The notes under the pieces are model-generated. The model was not told the origin of the DNA, did no database searches, and was given only the letters and a program-made list of their open reading frames with translations. Shown here piece by piece: positions 16,778-24,269 of a stretch of 64,000 nt of DNA. A program made the position numbers and the translations under genes. How positions within the stretch are numbered: the stretch's first letter is position 1; each line of letters starts with the position of its first letter. The stretch covers positions 930,001-994,000 of the forward strand of contig NZ_JBLWFK010000002.1 in assembly GCF_048323675.1 (NCBI RefSeq). The letters are read 5' to 3'. This DNA is from Mangrovimicrobium sp048323675. Lineage in GTDB: Bacteria > Pseudomonadota > Gammaproteobacteria > Pseudomonadales > Halieaceae.

Positions 16778-17701
16778 TCACATGGCCTTGTCGATGCATT
16801 CACCCCAGCTTACCCGGGTCAGGTCTTCCGACAGTGACCAGAGTTTGCGCGCTGCGGCAATATCAAGTGCCTTCTGGTGTGGTTTGACCTTCACGGGTGC
16901 GCCACGCATTTCCCAGAGTCCGCCCGGGCCAAAATAGTCACCGGGCGACACATTGCGATCGAACGCCGCGCGCAGCGTCGGAAGCGACCCCTGCTCTGCC
17001 GTCTGCGCCACCACACCGGTGATCAACGCGCCTATCGTCGAATGGCGCGCAAGGTCGGTTTTCGTCACTCCGGGGTGAGCGACAGTCACCAGCGGGGCAT
17101 TCTCCCGCCCTTGCAGTTTCTCGATAAGGCCTTGCGCAAACAGAAAGTTGGCAAGCTTGCTGTCGCAGTAGGCACTCCCGGGACTGTACTTGCGCGTCTC
17201 CCAGTTCAGGTCGGCAAAGTCCAGGTTTCCCTGTTTATGCGCGAGGCTGGATAACACCACGATACGGGATCCCGCGGCTTTTTCCAGCAGAGGCAGCAAG
17301 TACAGGGTCAGCGCAAAATGCCCGAGATGATTGGTGCCGATTTGCATCTCGAAGCCGTCGGCGGTCTTTTCGTAGGGACACATCATCACACCGGCATTGT
17401 TGATCAGTAGATCGACCCGATCACATTCGGACTGCAGCTGTCGGGCGAATGCCTCCACCGATGCCAGGCTGGCAAGGTCCAGGATCCTGACTGCGACCCG
17501 CGCGGAGGGATTTCCGCGAACGATCTCCTGCGCCGCGGTTTCACCTTTCTCCCGGTTGCGGACCGCGAGGATGACCGAGGCGTTGGCGTTCGCCAGCAGC
17601 CTCGCGTTCTCCTTGCCGATACCTGTGCTGGCGCCGGTCACAACGACGACCTTACCCGCCATGTCCGGAATGTCTTCCGGGCCCCACTTTTCTGTTTTCA
17701 T
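16778..17701 (-). CDS. Retinol dehydrogenase-like SDR
   Basis: A 307-residue short-chain dehydrogenase of the retinol dehydrogenase/WW-oxidoreductase type. It shows VVVTGASTGIGKENA (cofactor), LLINNAGVMMCPY, a serine in VVLSSLAHKQG and YCDSKLANFLFA (YxxxK). The long C-terminal tail (LRAAFDRNVSPGDYFGPGGLW) is typical of this group, which oxidises hydrophobic alcohols or reduces the carbonyls. GGAG precedes the ATG closely. It lies between the thioesterase gene and another SDR in operon A. A lipophilic alcohol made by the P450 is a plausible substrate. Confidence 0.85.
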   Translation of the reverse strand: MKTEKWGPEDIPDMAGKVVVVTGASTGIGKENARLLANANASVILAVRNREKGETAAQEIVRGNPSARVAVRILDLASLASVEAFARQLQSECDRVDLLINNAGVMMCPYEKTADGFEMQIGTNHLGHFALTLYLLPLLEKAAGSRIVVLSSLAHKQGNLDFADLNWETRKYSPGSAYCDSKLANFLFAQGLIEKLQGRENAPLVTVAHPGVTKTDLARHSTIGALITGVVAQTAEQGSLPTLRAAFDRNVSPGDYFGPGGLWEMRGAPVKVKPHQKALDIAAARKLWSLSEDLTRVSWGECIDKAM

Positions 17702-17773
17702 GACATCTCCGGAAATTTTTCCACCTGTACGGCAACGCCGGTTGCCGGGCGGGCAAGCCTCATCGGGATGCGA

Positions 17774-18559
17774 TCACGCACTGATCCAGGCGCCGCCATC
17801 CGCGTGCAGATTCTGGCCGGTGATCCAGTGGCTGTCATCCGACGCGAGGAAAACAAAGATCGGGGAGACATCGTTGAACGGGTCGCCAATGGTACCGAAG
17901 GGATTGGCCTTGAAGGCATCCGTTACCCAGTCCAGCGCACCCGGCGTCTTTTTCAGGCTTTCCAGGTTGCCGGTGACATTGTCTGTCCAACCGCCGGGGC
18001 AAACCGTGTTGACGCGAATGTTGTGTTGCCCCCACTCCCTGGCCACTACCCGCGACAGCCCGCGGATGGATTCCTTGGAAGCCGCATAAGCAGCGTAATG
18101 GGGCGTGCCTTCGATACCGGCCTTGGACGCGACGTTGATAATGGACGCGCCTGCGCCCGGCTTGTCCTTCATATAGGGAAAGCAGAGCTTCATCATGTGC
18201 CAGGAGGCGTACAGCGAGGTTCTCAGCTCGATGTCGAGGTCGTCGATCGTCTGTTCGAGAAACGGCCGGATTTCGGTTATTTTGTGTGCGTTGTTTACCA
18301 GGGCATCGATGGTTCCGAAGCGATCCACGGTCGCAGCCACGAAAGATTTCAGGTCATCGACATCGCCCACGTCACAACGCTGCGCCGAGACCTCCACCCC
18401 CATGTCCTCGCAAAGCTGCCGGGTTTCCATCAACTTGTCTTCCCGGACGTCGCATATCGCGAGACTGGCGCCCTCCTGGGCGAAGCGCAGCGCGTGCTGT
18501 TTTCCCAACCCGCTGGCCGAGCCCGTGATTATTGCGATTTTTCCCTGAAGCTTAGCCAT
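17774..18559 (-). CDS. Classical SDR (NAD(P)-dependent alcohol dehydrogenase/ketoreductase)
   Basis: A 261-residue classical short-chain dehydrogenase: AIITGSASGLGKQ, the acidic residue in ICDVRED favouring NAD, DALVNNAHK (NNAH instead of NNAG), IINVASKAG and YAAYAASKES with YxxxK. The C-terminal half ends in DDSHWITGQNLHADGG. GGAGAG eight bases upstream supports the ATG. It is the second-last SDR of operon A. The protein probably oxidises a ring or chain alcohol of the operon substrate; which one cannot be told. Confidence 0.86.
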   Translation of the reverse strand: MAKLQGKIAIITGSASGLGKQHALRFAQEGASLAICDVREDKLMETRQLCEDMGVEVSAQRCDVGDVDDLKSFVAATVDRFGTIDALVNNAHKITEIRPFLEQTIDDLDIELRTSLYASWHMMKLCFPYMKDKPGAGASIINVASKAGIEGTPHYAAYAASKESIRGLSRVVAREWGQHNIRVNTVCPGGWTDNVTGNLESLKKTPGALDWVTDAFKANPFGTIGDPFNDVSPIFVFLASDDSHWITGQNLHADGGAWISA

Positions 18560-18605
18560 GCCTTACTCTCCTTTCCTATCAGCATAAACGAACGAAACCA
18601 GCCAG

Positions 18606-19373
18606 CTACAAGGACATTCCTCCGCTGACCTCAATAATTTGGCCGGTAACATAGCTCATCTTGTCTGAAATCAAGGAGACGACTACACCGGACAGGTCGG
18701 AAGGAACTCCGAGTCTGCGCAGCGGGGTGGTCTGGAGAAGGTAGTTTTTCATTTCTTCATTGGCACGCACATGGGCATTCGCGTCCGACGTAATGAGGCC
18801 TGGAGAAACGCAATTCACCGTGATGTTTCTCGGCCCCAGTTCCTTGGCCATGATTACGGTCAGCTTTTCCACCGCAGCTTTACTGAAGGAATATACTGCG
18901 TAGTCGGTAAGTGCCGTACGCGCGCCGAGCGAGCTGGTAAATATCACCCGGCCACCATCACGCAACCTCGACATCAACAACCGTGAAATGTGGAAAGGTC
19001 CGCTCAGGTTGTCAGCGAGTATTTTGTCGTAAACGTCGGGGGTGCTGTTCTCGATATTGACCTGGGGGCCGCCACCCGCATTGTTGACAAGAATGTCCAG
19101 CCCCGTGCTGCCTGTACGCTCCTGAAACTGCTCATCAAGCCGGGAGGCGAGTTCCTGAGCGGCGGCAAAGCTTCCCTGGGAGCATTTTATCAGGAACGCC
19201 TTCCCTCCCCTGGATTCAATTGCCGCCAATGTTTCATTTGCAGCGGCGTCATTGTTAGCATAATTGATAGCCACCAGGGCACCCAAATCAGCCAGATCCT
19301 CGGCCACGGCGCGACCGAGACCACGTGAGGCGCCAGTCACCAGGGCTGTCTTGCCCTCCAGAAATCTGTTCAT
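18606..19373 (-). CDS. Classical SDR, paralogue of the SDR at 40488
   Basis: A 255-residue short-chain dehydrogenase: TALVTGASRGLGRA, ILVNNAGGGPQ, VIFTSSLGAR and YSFSKAAVEKL (YxxxK), ending in YVTGQIIEVSGGMSL. It is closely similar along its whole length to the SDR at 40488 (shared blocks such as RTGSTGLDILVNNAGGGP and FKNYLL/ENVLLGRLGEPSDLSGV-like positions), so the two are duplicates in parallel operons. The ATG at 19373 has GGGAGAG six bases upstream and is preferred to the one at 19388. Likely an NAD(P)-dependent alcohol/ketone enzyme in the same type of step in both operons. Confidence 0.87.
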   Translation of the reverse strand: MNRFLEGKTALVTGASRGLGRAVAEDLADLGALVAINYANNDAAANETLAAIESRGGKAFLIKCSQGSFAAAQELASRLDEQFQERTGSTGLDILVNNAGGGPQVNIENSTPDVYDKILADNLSGPFHISRLLMSRLRDGGRVIFTSSLGARTALTDYAVYSFSKAAVEKLTVIMAKELGPRNITVNCVSPGLITSDANAHVRANEEMKNYLLQTTPLRRLGVPSDLSGVVVSLISDKMSYVTGQIIEVSGGMSL

Positions 19374-19418
19374 ACATTGCTCTCCCAATCCAGTCGATGG
19401 AAACTTTCCCCTGCCTTG

Positions 19419-19880
19419 CTACTCGTAGGCTTCACTTTTCCTGACTTCGCCCGGCAGTGCCTGCAGGTAAACATCGAGGTGCCTGATCTTCCCGGCCTCG
19501 TCGAATTCATACACCGTAACGGAATTGACCGCCTGCTGATCTTCACCGAGGTTGACCCTCTCCTCGAGTTCCAGGAATACGACGTTGTCGTATTCAGAGA
19601 CACGCTTGAAAGAGCCTTCCCAGTGTTGGGTGGGTGCCCACGCCTGGAGGAAGCCAACCATATCGTCGAAGGTCATGACTTCCTTGAAATTGCCAATCCG
19701 CTGAAAATCATCGGTGACGAATTTCCTGAGGCCCAGCCATTCATCTGGCGAATAATCGTCCGCTTCCTTGGAGCGGTCCATGAGCCGCTTCTGGAACATG
19801 CCGTACTCGATGGCCGTTCTCGCGTTTCCCGTGTAACGTTGCGCCGCAACAGCAATCTCATCAAACACTTTTGCAACCAT
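19419..19880 (-). CDS. NTF2/SnoaL-fold protein, paralogue of 37795
   Basis: A 153-residue protein predicted to be of the NTF2-like cone fold (SnoaL, limonene epoxide hydrolase, ketosteroid isomerase group) from its alternating helix then strand pattern: an N-terminal helix pair, WEGSFKRVSEYDNVVFLELEER and SVTVYEFDEAGKIRHLDVYLQ. It resembles the shorter protein at 37795 (both have an x-NNIVF/DNVVFxELEE block followed by a VxxF/YEFxxxxK strand). Such proteins act as small isomerases, hydrolases or carriers of a lipophilic ligand. It lies between the P450 and SDR genes of operon A; function is otherwise unknown. Confidence 0.65.
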   Translation of the reverse strand: MVAKVFDEIAVAAQRYTGNARTAIEYGMFQKRLMDRSKEADDYSPDEWLGLRKFVTDDFQRIGNFKEVMTFDDMVGFLQAWAPTQHWEGSFKRVSEYDNVVFLELEERVNLGEDQQAVNSVTVYEFDEAGKIRHLDVYLQALPGEVRKSEAYE

Positions 19881-20008
19881 TTTCAGTTCCTCTACCTGTT
19901 GAATAATTTTACTTATCGATGGACGCAGGACGGTATCGGCACCTTCGCCCTAAAATGTCATATCACGAACCGTATTCCGGCAATACGGCCCCGGCTTCGG
20001 CCCGGAAG

Positions 20009-21268
20009 TCACGCTTTGCAGAAGTCGATATGGATATTCTGCAGGGCCCGCTGGGTGTAGTTTGGCTCATAGTCGTAGTGGCGCCTGCCAGCGGGTCCGT
20101 GACTGGTTTCGTTGATACGGATGTCGGCCATTCGCGCAAGAATATGTTCCAGAGCCAATTTTGCCTCCGTCCGGGCCAGGGGTGCGCCGATGCAGGTGTG
20201 AACTCCCTTCCCGAATCCCAGTTGCTGCTGTATGCCCTTCCTGTCCAGGCGAAATTCGTTCGGAGCATCGAATTTGCGCGGATCCCGACTCATCGCCCCG
20301 AGCGTCAGCATCACCACGGTGCCGGCGGCGACTTCAACATCGCCAACAAGTGACTTTTTCCTGGCGAGCCGATAGGTCGATTTGACCGGGCCATCCAGGC
20401 GCAGCACCTCTTCGATAAACGCAGTGTAGAGGCCCTTGTCCTCTCTCAATTGCTGTTGAAGGCGAGGATTTTCACCCAGGGTTTTCATCATCGCGGCAAT
20501 GAGGCGAACCGTGGTGTCCTGCCCTGCCCCATACATCGTCGCGGCGTGTGTTGTAATGACTTCCAACGGGGGCAATTCACCATCGGTGTAGGTAGCCTGT
20601 GCCAGCTTGGTAAGCACGTCATCCCTCGGATTCGCGCGTCGATCACACAGGTACTCGTAGAAATACACTCCCACTTTCATCATCGGGTTATTTTCCACCT
20701 CGTCATCGCCCCCGATGCGACCGGGTAGCTTGCCCAGCAGTGGCAGGAACTTCCCGTGATCTTCCTCCGGCACCCCCAGAAGGTCTGCAATAGTAAAAGT
20801 GGCCAGGGGGTAGGCAAACTCGGAGATAGCTTCCAGATGGCCGCGATCGATAAATTCGTCGATCAAGCCCTCTATCGTTTTTTTGATGAATTCCTCATTC
20901 TCTTTCATGCGTTGCGGGGTCAGCAAACCGACCAGCAGTGATCGCGACCGGGTATGCTCGGGCGGGTCCTGGGCAACCAGCATGGAGCCGAAGGCCATAT
21001 TGGGCCGATGTTGCTCCAGTTGTTCGTTTATATCGTCGCCCACGGGATCGAAGGGCAGAGGGGGGAAGGGCCCTGTCGCGGAATTGATCGACGAGAATGT
21101 GTCGTGATCACGCATGACCGCGACCCCTTCATCAAATCCGGTTACCGAGACCACGTTGTGCCTGGGCAAGCGGACCACAGCCCCCCGGGACCGCAGGTAC
21201 TCGAAGTAGGGATACGGGTCCTCGACCAAGTCGAGGTCGTTAAAAAAATCCACATCGTCAAAATTCAT
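20009..21268 (-). CDS. Cytochrome P450 (class I bacterial type)
   Basis: A 419-residue soluble P450. The I-helix has the full oxygen-activating set AGQDTT (248-253), ExxR is in EEVLRLDG (287-290) and the haem loop is FGKGVHTCIG with Cys359 as iron ligand. No membrane anchor is present. AGGAGG before the ATG at 21268 sets the start; the open frame further upstream is not coding-like. It is the first gene of operon A. Such enzymes hydroxylate lipophilic compounds such as terpenoids or steroids and need a ferredoxin and reductase, which are not encoded in this window. It is paralogous to the P450 at 39139. Confidence 0.93.
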   Translation of the reverse strand: MNFDDVDFFNDLDLVEDPYPYFEYLRSRGAVVRLPRHNVVSVTGFDEGVAVMRDHDTFSSINSATGPFPPLPFDPVGDDINEQLEQHRPNMAFGSMLVAQDPPEHTRSRSLLVGLLTPQRMKENEEFIKKTIEGLIDEFIDRGHLEAISEFAYPLATFTIADLLGVPEEDHGKFLPLLGKLPGRIGGDDEVENNPMMKVGVYFYEYLCDRRANPRDDVLTKLAQATYTDGELPPLEVITTHAATMYGAGQDTTVRLIAAMMKTLGENPRLQQQLREDKGLYTAFIEEVLRLDGPVKSTYRLARKKSLVGDVEVAAGTVVMLTLGAMSRDPRKFDAPNEFRLDRKGIQQQLGFGKGVHTCIGAPLARTEAKLALEHILARMADIRINETSHGPAGRRHYDYEPNYTQRALQNIHIDFCKA

Positions 21269-21587
21269 AAAATCCTCCTGGGTTTGCCGGTTTTCAGGAA
21301 TTTCTTCAGGCAAATCCTCGAGTGCACCCATGGAACCGGACACCCGTAAGATACGCCGGTTTGCTGTCCAGCAACTGTGCTGGGAAGGGAAGACTGGCCC
21401 AACATCCCGACGGTTCCTTCTCCGTCCCGGCGATAACCCGCGGGCCTGCTGATATGACCCCGGCTCGAGCAACCGTTTTCAGAATACGGAAAAGCAACCG
21501 CCTGCCAGACCCGAACGTGGCCATGACACCATGACGTATCCATGAGGACGCGAAGCAGCAAATCATAAACTACCGTCAATGACACAT

Positions 21588-21606
21588 AAAATGCATTTTA
21601 CATTAT
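21588..21606. promoter_or_regulatory. AAAATGCATTTT palindrome plus ACATTAT
   Basis: AAAATGCATTTT (21588-21599) is a perfect 12-base palindrome followed by ACATTAT. The block TGCATTTTACATTAT is shared with the site at 12426-12444. It lies about 320 bases upstream of the P450 start, on the P450 side of the divergent gap. Candidate operator. Confidence 0.4.
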
Positions 21607-21693
21607 TATCTCGCCTGTCAGCTAAAACCGAAAACCCATGGATTCGGGGATCCGGTTCTGGCATCGGTTACCATCGATCAAATGCGCGCCATC

Positions 21694-21728
21694 TTTCACC
21701 GGTATATCGCCATATTTCACCGGTATAT
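21694..21728. repeat. Direct repeat TTTCACCGGTATAT, 21-base period
   Basis: Two exact copies of a 14-base word begin at 21694 and 21715. The 21-base period is two helical turns, so two protein molecules could bind one DNA face. It lies in the divergent P450/receptor gap and may be an activator site. Confidence 0.6.
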
Positions 21729-21817
21729 GAAGCTCGTGCCCGAGGCCCTTCACCCCCTCACAGTCGGCATTCTGTCGGGACTCGCAAGGACGAAAAAATG
21801 CTTTACGCGATATGGGA

Positions 21818-21844
21818 TAGCATAGATAATGCATTATGTATGGT
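21818..21844. promoter_or_regulatory. TetR-type inverted repeat (TAGCATAGATAA half-site)
   Basis: TAGCATAGATAA (21818-21829), a TGCA centre, and TTATGTATGGT (21834-21844) form an inverted repeat. The left half matches exactly the half-site in the operator before operon B (41294-41305, opposite strand) and nearly those beside tetR at 43901-43930. Here the halves face each other in the opposite sense. Likely a shared TetR-family site for receptor A or operon A. Confidence 0.55.
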
Positions 21845-21866
21845 CAAGAGGCCAGACTCGCCCATC

Positions 21867-21910
21867 TACCGGGATCGGTTACAAAGTGTACCGGGATCGG
21901 TTACATAGTG
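21867..21910. repeat. Tandem 22-base repeat just upstream of TonB receptor A
   Basis: Two adjacent 22-base units start at 21867 and 21889 (TACCGGGATCGGTTACA then AAGTG or TAGTG); they differ by one base. They end 40 bases before the receptor ATG, so they overlap or flank the core promoter. A partial copy (ATCGGTTACCA) occurs near 21664. Tandem two-turn spacing fits a dimeric activator or repressor bound twice. Confidence 0.75.
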
Positions 21911-21949
21911 CTGGAAATCCATAATTCATAACACTTTTCAGAGGCACAC

Positions 21950-24097
21950 ATGCGCAATAAAAATCAGCCGTCGCAGGCTCCGGAACATACTCAACAAAGG
22001 GCACCCCGCTCTTTCACACGTACAACAATCTCCGCGGCTGCACTCGCCATGGCATCCGGCGTCTCAGCAGGCGCCCACGCCCAGTCTGACAATTCGGCAA
22101 GACTCGAAGAAGTGGTGGTCACCGCCCAGAGACGAGCTGAGGGTCTGCAGAGCATCCCTATCAGTATCGCGGCGGTCACCGGTAACGACCTTGCGGATAT
22201 GGGCATCACGGGGTTCCAGCGCTTATCGGAGGCGGTGCCGGGCCTGTACCTCGACCGGCCTTCTTCTGCTATTTCCAGCGGCCTGTATATTCGCGGTGTC
22301 GGCACGGCAGGTACCTCTTCGGCCGGACAGTCAGTCGGTGTCGCTGTCGACGGCGTTTACATCATTCGCCAGGGGGCGGTTTTCAACGAATTGATGGACA
22401 TCGATCGGATCGAGGTGCTGCGCGGCCCGCAAGGTACGCTGTTCGGCAAGAACACCACCGCCGGGGCGATCAACGTGATCACCCGTGATCCCGAAACCAG
22501 CAAATTTTCCGGCAGTATCCAGGGCGTCCTGGGCAATCTCGACGACAAGGAAGTGCGGGGTATCATCAATATCCCGCTGATCAAGGACAAGCTCGCTTTT
22601 CGCCTGGCCGGCTTCGTGGCCGAGCGGGACGGTTACACCAAGAACGAATTCATCGATGAGCGTACCCGCAACGTGGACCGGGACGGATATCGCGCCAAAC
22701 TGCTATGGAATGTGACAGATGACTTCCAGCTCAAGGTGTCGGCGGAGGGTATCGACAACAAGATGGACATGGACCAGGCGAACACCACAACCGGCATTGG
22801 CTTGGGTAAATACCTGCAACAGCACGGCTATGTGTCCGAGGACATCGAGCGCTACACACTGCACATGCAATGGGATGTCCTGAATCACACGATTTCGACA
22901 ATCTCATCCTATGATGATACGGTGCCGATCCTGTTCAACGACTTCGATGAAACACCCGTTCCCATCGCGCTGCTGAAGAATGACAGCACCACCAAGGTCA
23001 CCACCCACGAGATCCAGTTGGCCTCGGACTTCGACGGACCGCTCTCCTACATCGCGGGTTACTTTTACCAGAAGGAAAAGCTGGATAGCCCCACCACGAT
23101 AAATGGCAACCTGGTCGCCTACACCGATCGGGACCAGGACAGCTGGGCCGTATTCGGCACGATGAACTACGAATTTAACGATCAGTGGACTGGCAGTGTT
23201 GGCGTACGTTATACCGAAGATACCAAGCAGGGTAGTAACGTCATATTTTCAGGCGACAAGAATTTCAGCAAGACCACGTATTCGACCAAGCTGATGTACC
23301 AGCTGAACGTCGACATGATGCTGTACGCCTCCTATGGGACCGGTTACAAGGCGGGCGGCATCAACAACATCAGCAATCCGGCAGAGGCCGACAAGGCATT
23401 CTGGGACCCAGAAACCACCGACGCCTACGAACTGGGTATCAAGAGTGAATTCCTGGACAACAGGTTGCGCCTGAACGCCGCGGCCTTCTACCAGACCTAC
23501 AAGGATTTCCTGGTTTCCCAGAGTATTCCCGGCGAGGTAAGGTCTGTCGTTACCAATGCCGCCGAGGTGGAGTCGAAGGGGCTTGAAGCAGATTTTACCG
23601 CCCTGGTGAACGACAAGCTCACGCTGAACGGCAGTATCACCTGGGTGCAGTCAGAGTACACCGACAATAAAAACCAGTCCTGCGTAATACCGACCTATCC
23701 GGGCTGTGTAAACGGCTCCCGTGATATCTCCGGCGAGACCCTGGATCACGCCCCCGAATTCAGCGGCAACCTGGGGGCAGAATGGCGCCAGCCCCTGCCG
23801 TACATGGACGGCACCGACTGGTTTGCGCGCATGGACGTGATCTACCGTGGCAGCCAGAACCTCGAGGTCTGGTTGCCGAAGGAGACCAAGGAAGACGCGT
23901 ATACCCTGATGAATGGCCGGCTCGGCCTGGAGGGGGAGCGCTGGAAAGTGACCGGGTGGGTAAACAATCTCGCAGACGAGGAATACCGGCTCAGTGCCTA
24001 CTGGAGCATGGATCCCCTGGGCAGGGGTACGCCCTATTTCCATGAGATCCCCAATCTGGAAAGAACCTACGGCATTACCGTGGACTGGAATTTCTGA
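21950..24097 (+). CDS. TonB-dependent outer-membrane receptor A
   Basis: A 715-residue TonB-dependent receptor. An unusually long basic N-terminus (about 25 residues) precedes the signal hydrophobic stretch ending at AHAQ near residue 45. The TonB box region LEEVVVTAQRRAEGLQ is followed by a plug domain (VEVLRGPQGTLFGKNTTAGAIN) and a beta-barrel ending in the aromatic WNF. It belongs to the IroN/FyuA-like class common for lipophilic-substrate receptors in marine bacteria. It is divergent from P450 operon A and resembles receptor B at 41544. It probably imports the substrate of the island; a siderophore role is less likely in this setting. Confidence 0.9.
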   Translation: MRNKNQPSQAPEHTQQRAPRSFTRTTISAAALAMASGVSAGAHAQSDNSARLEEVVVTAQRRAEGLQSIPISIAAVTGNDLADMGITGFQRLSEAVPGLYLDRPSSAISSGLYIRGVGTAGTSSAGQSVGVAVDGVYIIRQGAVFNELMDIDRIEVLRGPQGTLFGKNTTAGAINVITRDPETSKFSGSIQGVLGNLDDKEVRGIINIPLIKDKLAFRLAGFVAERDGYTKNEFIDERTRNVDRDGYRAKLLWNVTDDFQLKVSAEGIDNKMDMDQANTTTGIGLGKYLQQHGYVSEDIERYTLHMQWDVLNHTISTISSYDDTVPILFNDFDETPVPIALLKNDSTTKVTTHEIQLASDFDGPLSYIAGYFYQKEKLDSPTTINGNLVAYTDRDQDSWAVFGTMNYEFNDQWTGSVGVRYTEDTKQGSNVIFSGDKNFSKTTYSTKLMYQLNVDMMLYASYGTGYKAGGINNISNPAEADKAFWDPETTDAYELGIKSEFLDNRLRLNAAAFYQTYKDFLVSQSIPGEVRSVVTNAAEVESKGLEADFTALVNDKLTLNGSITWVQSEYTDNKNQSCVIPTYPGCVNGSRDISGETLDHAPEFSGNLGAEWRQPLPYMDGTDWFARMDVIYRGSQNLEVWLPKETKEDAYTLMNGRLGLEGERWKVTGWVNNLADEEYRLSAYWSMDPLGRGTPYFHEIPNLERTYGITVDWNF

Positions 24098-24130
24098 CAC
24101 AAAGGCGCCCCCGGATTCCGCTGTGAACTG

Positions 24131-24153
24131 GCAGCACTGCGTGGCAGTGCTGC
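24131..24153 (+). terminator. Hairpin after TonB receptor A
   Basis: GCAGCACTGC and GCAGTGCTGC are perfect ten-base arms around GTG, 34 bases after the receptor stop, followed by AAATTT. The T run is short, so read-through into the sulfatase gene is possible. Confidence 0.5.
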
Positions 24154-24269
24154 AAATTTCCCAGCGGTTATCCGGGGAATTCCCGCTGCCCCCGAGTGCC
24201 CGCAGGATACGCTGACTGGCAGGAGGCCGATAAAATTCACATAAAAAGCAATGATGGAGTTTTCACCCC

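Larger units (their letters stand above)
21269..21949. other. 681-base divergent control region, P450 operon A / TonB receptor A
   Basis: No convincing gene lies here; short frames have no coding features. It holds two AT-rich palindromic elements (21588-21606 and 21818-21844), two pairs of direct repeats (21694-21728 and 21867-21910) and the ribosome-binding site of the receptor (AGAGG near 21940). The density of ordered repeats is the highest in the window and marks a heavily regulated divergent promoter. Confidence 0.7.

Noticed and set aside
19970..19988. Hairpin CCGTATT/AATACGG between the P450 and NTF2-like genes as a terminator
   Set aside because: No T run follows, and the downstream genes need read-through from the P450 promoter; mRNA processing is as likely.
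21579..21908. Possible 109-codon gene in the receptor/P450 gap
   Set aside because: It runs straight through the operator-like repeats, has no ribosome-binding site and no protein-like composition.
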